A model generated the notes under the pieces. The model had not been told where the DNA came from. It saw only the letters and a list, made by a program, of their open reading frames with translations, and made no database searches. From an uncultured Coriobacteriales bacterium (GTDB lineage Bacteria; Actinomycetota; Coriobacteriia; Coriobacteriales; UMGS124): 11,276 bases of DNA. The translations under genes and the position numbers were made by a program. Positions within the stretch are counted from its first letter, which is position 1; each line of letters opens with the position of its first letter. The stretch covers positions 1 to 11,276 of the forward strand of contig CAIFEU010000086.1 of assembly GCA_903789505.1 (NCBI GenBank). Reading direction: 5' to 3'. Shown here piece after piece: positions 9,774-11,276 of this stretch.

Positions 9774-9812
9774 ATGCAAAGAAACAGAAATTTGTGTAAC
9801 GAGGATATCCTG
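9581..9812. repeat. Large symmetrical repeat: two facing pairs of an 18-nt motif, 40-nt period
   Basis: Copy A (9581-9598) is GAACTGCCCTACGTTACA. Copy B (9621-9638) is GAACTGCCCTTCGTTACA. Copy C (9755-9772) is the exact reverse complement of B; with one more base each side the B/C match is 19 nt. Copy D (about 9785-9804, reverse orientation) keeps CGTTACAC and the ATTTC that follows. GTTACA in A and B are exactly 40 nt apart, and TGTAAC in C and D are exactly 40 nt apart. The A-B segment aligned without gaps to the reverse complement of C-D keeps the B/C motif and CGTTACAC, with about half identity between them. The arms are therefore one imperfect inverted repeat around a 116-nt centre. The right arm includes the ribosome-binding site, start codon and first codons of the flavoprotein gene. 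Confidence 0.75.
9741..9773 (+). promoter_or_regulatory. Shine-Dalgarno of the flavoprotein gene, within pairing-competent sequence
   Basis: GAAGGG (9761-9766) lies 7 nt before the ATG at 9774 and is the only convincing ribosome-binding site. It is inside motif copy C and can pair in two ways: locally with CCTTCG (9741-9746; 6-bp stem to 9760-9765, 13-nt loop), or over 19 nt with copy B (9620-9638). Both would hide the site in an mRNA that includes them. Regulation by this pairing is inference. Confidence 0.5.
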
Positions 9813-10217
9813 CTCTCCGAGCGGCGTGGCGTCCTCGCGGTTCACGGCGAGGACGGCTATCCGTACGGTGTCCTTGTGGACTACCTGTACGAGCAGGGAA
9901 AGATCTATTTTCACGGGGCCAAGTCGGGGCACAAGATTGATGCGATTAAGGCCGACAACCGTGTCTCTTTCACCGTCTTTGACCAAGGCGTGCCTGTTGA
10001 GGGCAAGGTTGGCCCAGACGTGCGAAGCGTCATCGTGTTTGGACGGGTCTCACTCTTGGATACAACTCCCGAAACCATTGGGATTGCCCGACGCCTGGGC
10101 GAGAAGTACGACCCTTCCGGCTATGTGGCCGACGAGATCAAACGCACCGCCGAGAGGATCCAGCTGCTTGAGCTTTCCATTGACCACATGAGCGGAAAGC
10201 GCGTGAATGAGTCGTAG
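9774..10217 (+). CDS. Pyridoxamine 5'-phosphate oxidase-like flavin-binding protein (NimA-like)
   Basis: The protein is 147 aa with a split-barrel FMN-binding fold pattern: RRGVLAVHGEDGYPYGVLVDYLYEQGKIYFHGAKSGHKIDAIKADNRVSFTV (about 17-68) matches the COG3467/Pyridox_ox_2 group, where G-Y-P-Y-x-V and I-Y-F-H-x-A-x-x-G-x-K-x-D contribute to flavin phosphate binding. Relatives include NimA 5-nitroimidazole reductases and general flavin or haem-binding oxidoreductases. The substrate cannot be told, and it is not the vitamin B6 enzyme PdxH by length and motifs. It has no signal peptide. The start is ATG 9774 with GAAGGG upstream. The first ten codons overlap a degenerate copy of the upstream repeat, so the N-terminal residues QRNRNLCNED may derive partly from repeat sequence. 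The DUF554 gene follows after 47 nt, probably co-transcribed. Confidence 0.85.
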   Translation: MQRNRNLCNEDILLSERRGVLAVHGEDGYPYGVLVDYLYEQGKIYFHGAKSGHKIDAIKADNRVSFTVFDQGVPVEGKVGPDVRSVIVFGRVSLLDTTPETIGIARRLGEKYDPSGYVADEIKRTAERIQLLELSIDHMSGKRVNES

Positions 10218-10253
10218 GTCGACATTAGACGTGCGAGTGAACAATCAGGAATC

Positions 10254-10259
10254 GAGGAG
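10254..10259 (+). promoter_or_regulatory. Shine-Dalgarno choosing the GTG start at 10265
   Basis: GAGGAG lies 5 nt before GTG 10265. The in-frame GTG at 10259 overlaps this purine run and would have no spacing. The chosen start gives MVLLGALING, the usual beginning of the family. Confidence 0.6.
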
Positions 10260-10264
10260 TGAAC

Positions 10265-10981
10265 GTGGTTCTGTTAGGAGCCCTCATAAACGGCCTCGAG
10301 GCTGCAGTCGGCGGAGTTCTCGGCCTTCTCTTCAAGGGGCGGGTCTCGGAGCGCTTGGGGGACTTCCTTCTCAAGGGGCAGGGCCTTGCCGTGGTGCTGG
10401 TAGCCGTCCAGGGGATGATGCAGGGCGGCAGCGTTGCCATCGTCACGCTTTCGTTGGCGCTTGGCTCCGTGATCGGTCTGGGCATCGACATCGACGCGCG
10501 CATTCGTTCGTTGGGTGACTGGGCCCAGCGGCGCCTCAACCAGGCGTTTGCCGGCTCCAAACGCCTTGGGAACTTCTCGGACGGCTTCGTCACGGCCTCG
10601 ATCTTCACCTGTACGGGAGCCATGGCCATTGTCGGGTCGCTCTCGAGTGGCATCTTGCTTGACCACTCGACCCTCATCTCGAAGGGCGTCATCGACCTGG
10701 CAGTCTGCCTTCCCATGGCGGCGACCATGGGAATAGGCGTGCCTTTCTGCGGCGTGAGCCTCGTTGTCTACGAGGGCATACTCTCCGTGCTGGCAAGCTT
10801 GGTGGGGTCATTCCTCACCGACGCCGTGGTTACCGAGGTTGCCGTCACTGGCTCTACGCTGCTACTGGCCGTGGGCACTAACCTCCTTGGCGTGACCGAC
10901 ATCAAGGTTGCAAATCTCATCCCTGCAGCGTTTGTCCCCATCCTCTTGGTGCCAGTCGCCACGGCTCTGGGGCTGATGTAG
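10265..10981 (+). CDS. DUF554 family integral membrane protein
   Basis: The protein is 238 aa, of unknown biochemical function and probably in the cytoplasmic membrane. The sequence follows the DUF554 (YdfK-like) pattern: MVLLGALINGLEAAVGGVLGLLF (1-23), a short basic/polar loop, QGLAVVLVAVQGM, VTLSLALGSVIGLGIDID, then the signature GFVTASIFTCTGAMAIVGS with GILLDHSTLISKGVIDL. Later hydrophobic segments include MGIGVPFCGVSLVVYEGIL, LLAVGTNLLGV and NLIPAAFVPILLVPVATAL. I count about six to seven membrane segments. Some relatives have been proposed as transporters, but no substrate can be assigned here. The gene follows the flavoprotein gene by 47 nt in the same direction with no terminator between them. 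Downstream are two palindromic 73-nt units and then a convergent gene end. Confidence 0.9.
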   Translation: MVLLGALINGLEAAVGGVLGLLFKGRVSERLGDFLLKGQGLAVVLVAVQGMMQGGSVAIVTLSLALGSVIGLGIDIDARIRSLGDWAQRRLNQAFAGSKRLGNFSDGFVTASIFTCTGAMAIVGSLSSGILLDHSTLISKGVIDLAVCLPMAATMGIGVPFCGVSLVVYEGILSVLASLVGSFLTDAVVTEVAVTGSTLLLAVGTNLLGVTDIKVANLIPAAFVPILLVPVATALGLM

Positions 10982-11027
10982 CCGCCGGGCCGCGCATTTG
11001 CGGTAGTGACGCTGGTTGCTCAGATGC

Positions 11028-11100
11028 TTGTTACCGGCTCGTCTCGCTTTTGGGAAACCAACTGGGCAAACGCTGCGGCCCCGCGACGAGCCGGTAACAA
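11028..11100. repeat. 73-nt palindromic unit, copy 1
   Basis: It begins TTGTTACCGGCTCGTC and ends GACGAGCCGGTAACAA. With one outer base each side the arms are a perfect 17-bp inverted repeat (11027-11043 / 11085-11101). The inner part holds a small TTGG-GAAA-CCAA hairpin (11050-11061). It lies 46 nt after the DUF554 stop. No T-run follows on either strand. Confidence 0.8.
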
Positions 11101-11121
11101 GGGAGCTTCTCGGCCCATGCG

Positions 11122-11194
11122 TTGTTACCGGCCCGTGGCTTCCGTCGGGCCTTATCTGCGGAAACGGCCTGGGGCCAAGACGTGCCGGTAACAA
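11122..11194. repeat. 73-nt palindromic unit, copy 2
   Basis: It is the same length as copy 1, offset by 94 nt. The arms CGTTGTTACCGGC (11120-11132) and GCCGGTAACAACG (11184-11196) are a perfect 13-bp inverted repeat, extended by three pairs after one mismatch. Ungapped alignment with copy 1 conserves the ends and the pattern CTG.G.AAACG in the right half, while the left half of the loop differs. A 21-nt spacer separates the copies. Confidence 0.8.
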
Positions 11195-11224
11195 CGAGTG
11201 AGCGTGCCGGACGAGCACCCGCCG

Positions 11225-11276
11225 CTACCCCAGCTCGCGGATGAGGTACTCCGCAAAGCGGCGCGCCGCCAACGGC
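11225..11276 (-). CDS. C-terminal end of a minus-strand gene, possibly a LysR-type regulator
   Basis: Only the last 16 codons are present: PLAARRFAEYLIRELG then TAG (complement of 11225-11227). The pattern aromatic-x-x-[FY]-L-hydrophobic after A-A-R resembles the closing helix of LysR-type substrate-binding domains (typically ...AAraFidfL...). This is a short stretch, so both the existence of the gene and the family are tentative. It would be convergent with the DUF554 gene, with the 73-nt repeats between the two 3' ends. Confidence 0.35.
   Translation of the reverse strand, partial: PLAARRFAEYLIRELG

Noticed and set aside
9755..9804. GlnR-type operator (GTnAC-n6-GnAAC)
   Set aside because: GTAAC is present but the second half-site at the right spacing is not, and no nitrogen genes are nearby.
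11027..11101. Intrinsic terminator of the DUF554 gene
   Set aside because: The stem is strong but the loop is 41 nt and no T-run follows on either strand.
11028..11194. CRISPR-like array
   Set aside because: Only two units, each internally inverted, a 21-nt spacer, no cas genes; the structure is a palindromic repeat.

Overview
The window looks like chromosomal DNA from a high-GC actinobacterium, most likely a member of the Coriobacteriia (Olsenella/Atopobium-like). I infer this from strongly G/C-ending codons, from gene order, and from the primary sigma factor C-terminus (SRSGRLKDYMEE). I could not confirm the taxon by a search.

Positions 1-8583 are a compact, co-directional housekeeping block: infB (5' end outside the window), rbfA, a DHH-family nanoRNase/pAp phosphatase (nrnA), truB, ribF, dnaG and the primary sigma factor gene (rpoD/sigA). 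It joins the classic infB-rbfA-nrnA-truB-ribF cluster (translation initiation, 30S maturation, nanoRNA turnover, tRNA pseudouridine-55, FMN/FAD synthesis) to the dnaG-rpoD pair of the macromolecular-synthesis operon. Genes overlap (rbfA/nrnA by 17 nt, nrnA/truB by ATGA) or are separated by tens of bases, so co-transcription and translational coupling are likely. The only sizeable internal gap is 175 nt between dnaG and rpoD. A strong intrinsic terminator (8617-8650) closes the block.

Positions 8600-11276 are a different landscape. It has lower GC, single or paired genes in changing orientation, and repeat-bearing spacers. yaaA (peroxide-stress protein) runs on the minus strand, convergent with rpoD. 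Divergent from it is a probable two-gene unit: a pyridoxamine-5'-phosphate-oxidase-like flavin-binding protein (NimA-like) and a DUF554 membrane protein. At the right edge is the last 16 codons of a minus-strand gene, possibly a LysR-type regulator.

The unexplained signal is in the spacers. (1) The yaaA/flavoprotein divergent spacer holds four related copies of an 18-nt motif, arranged as two 40-nt-spaced pairs facing each other. The Shine-Dalgarno sequence and start codon of the flavoprotein gene lie inside the right arm, and a perfect 19-nt complement lies upstream. (2) After the DUF554 gene are two tandem units, each exactly 73 nt, that begin TTGTTACC and end GGTAACAA. (3) The rpoD/yaaA convergent spacer carries a shorter hairpin with the same GTTAC...GTAAC ends. 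Together these suggest a dispersed palindromic repeat family or a shared regulatory site. No mobile-element gene, tRNA, rRNA or CRISPR array was recognised.
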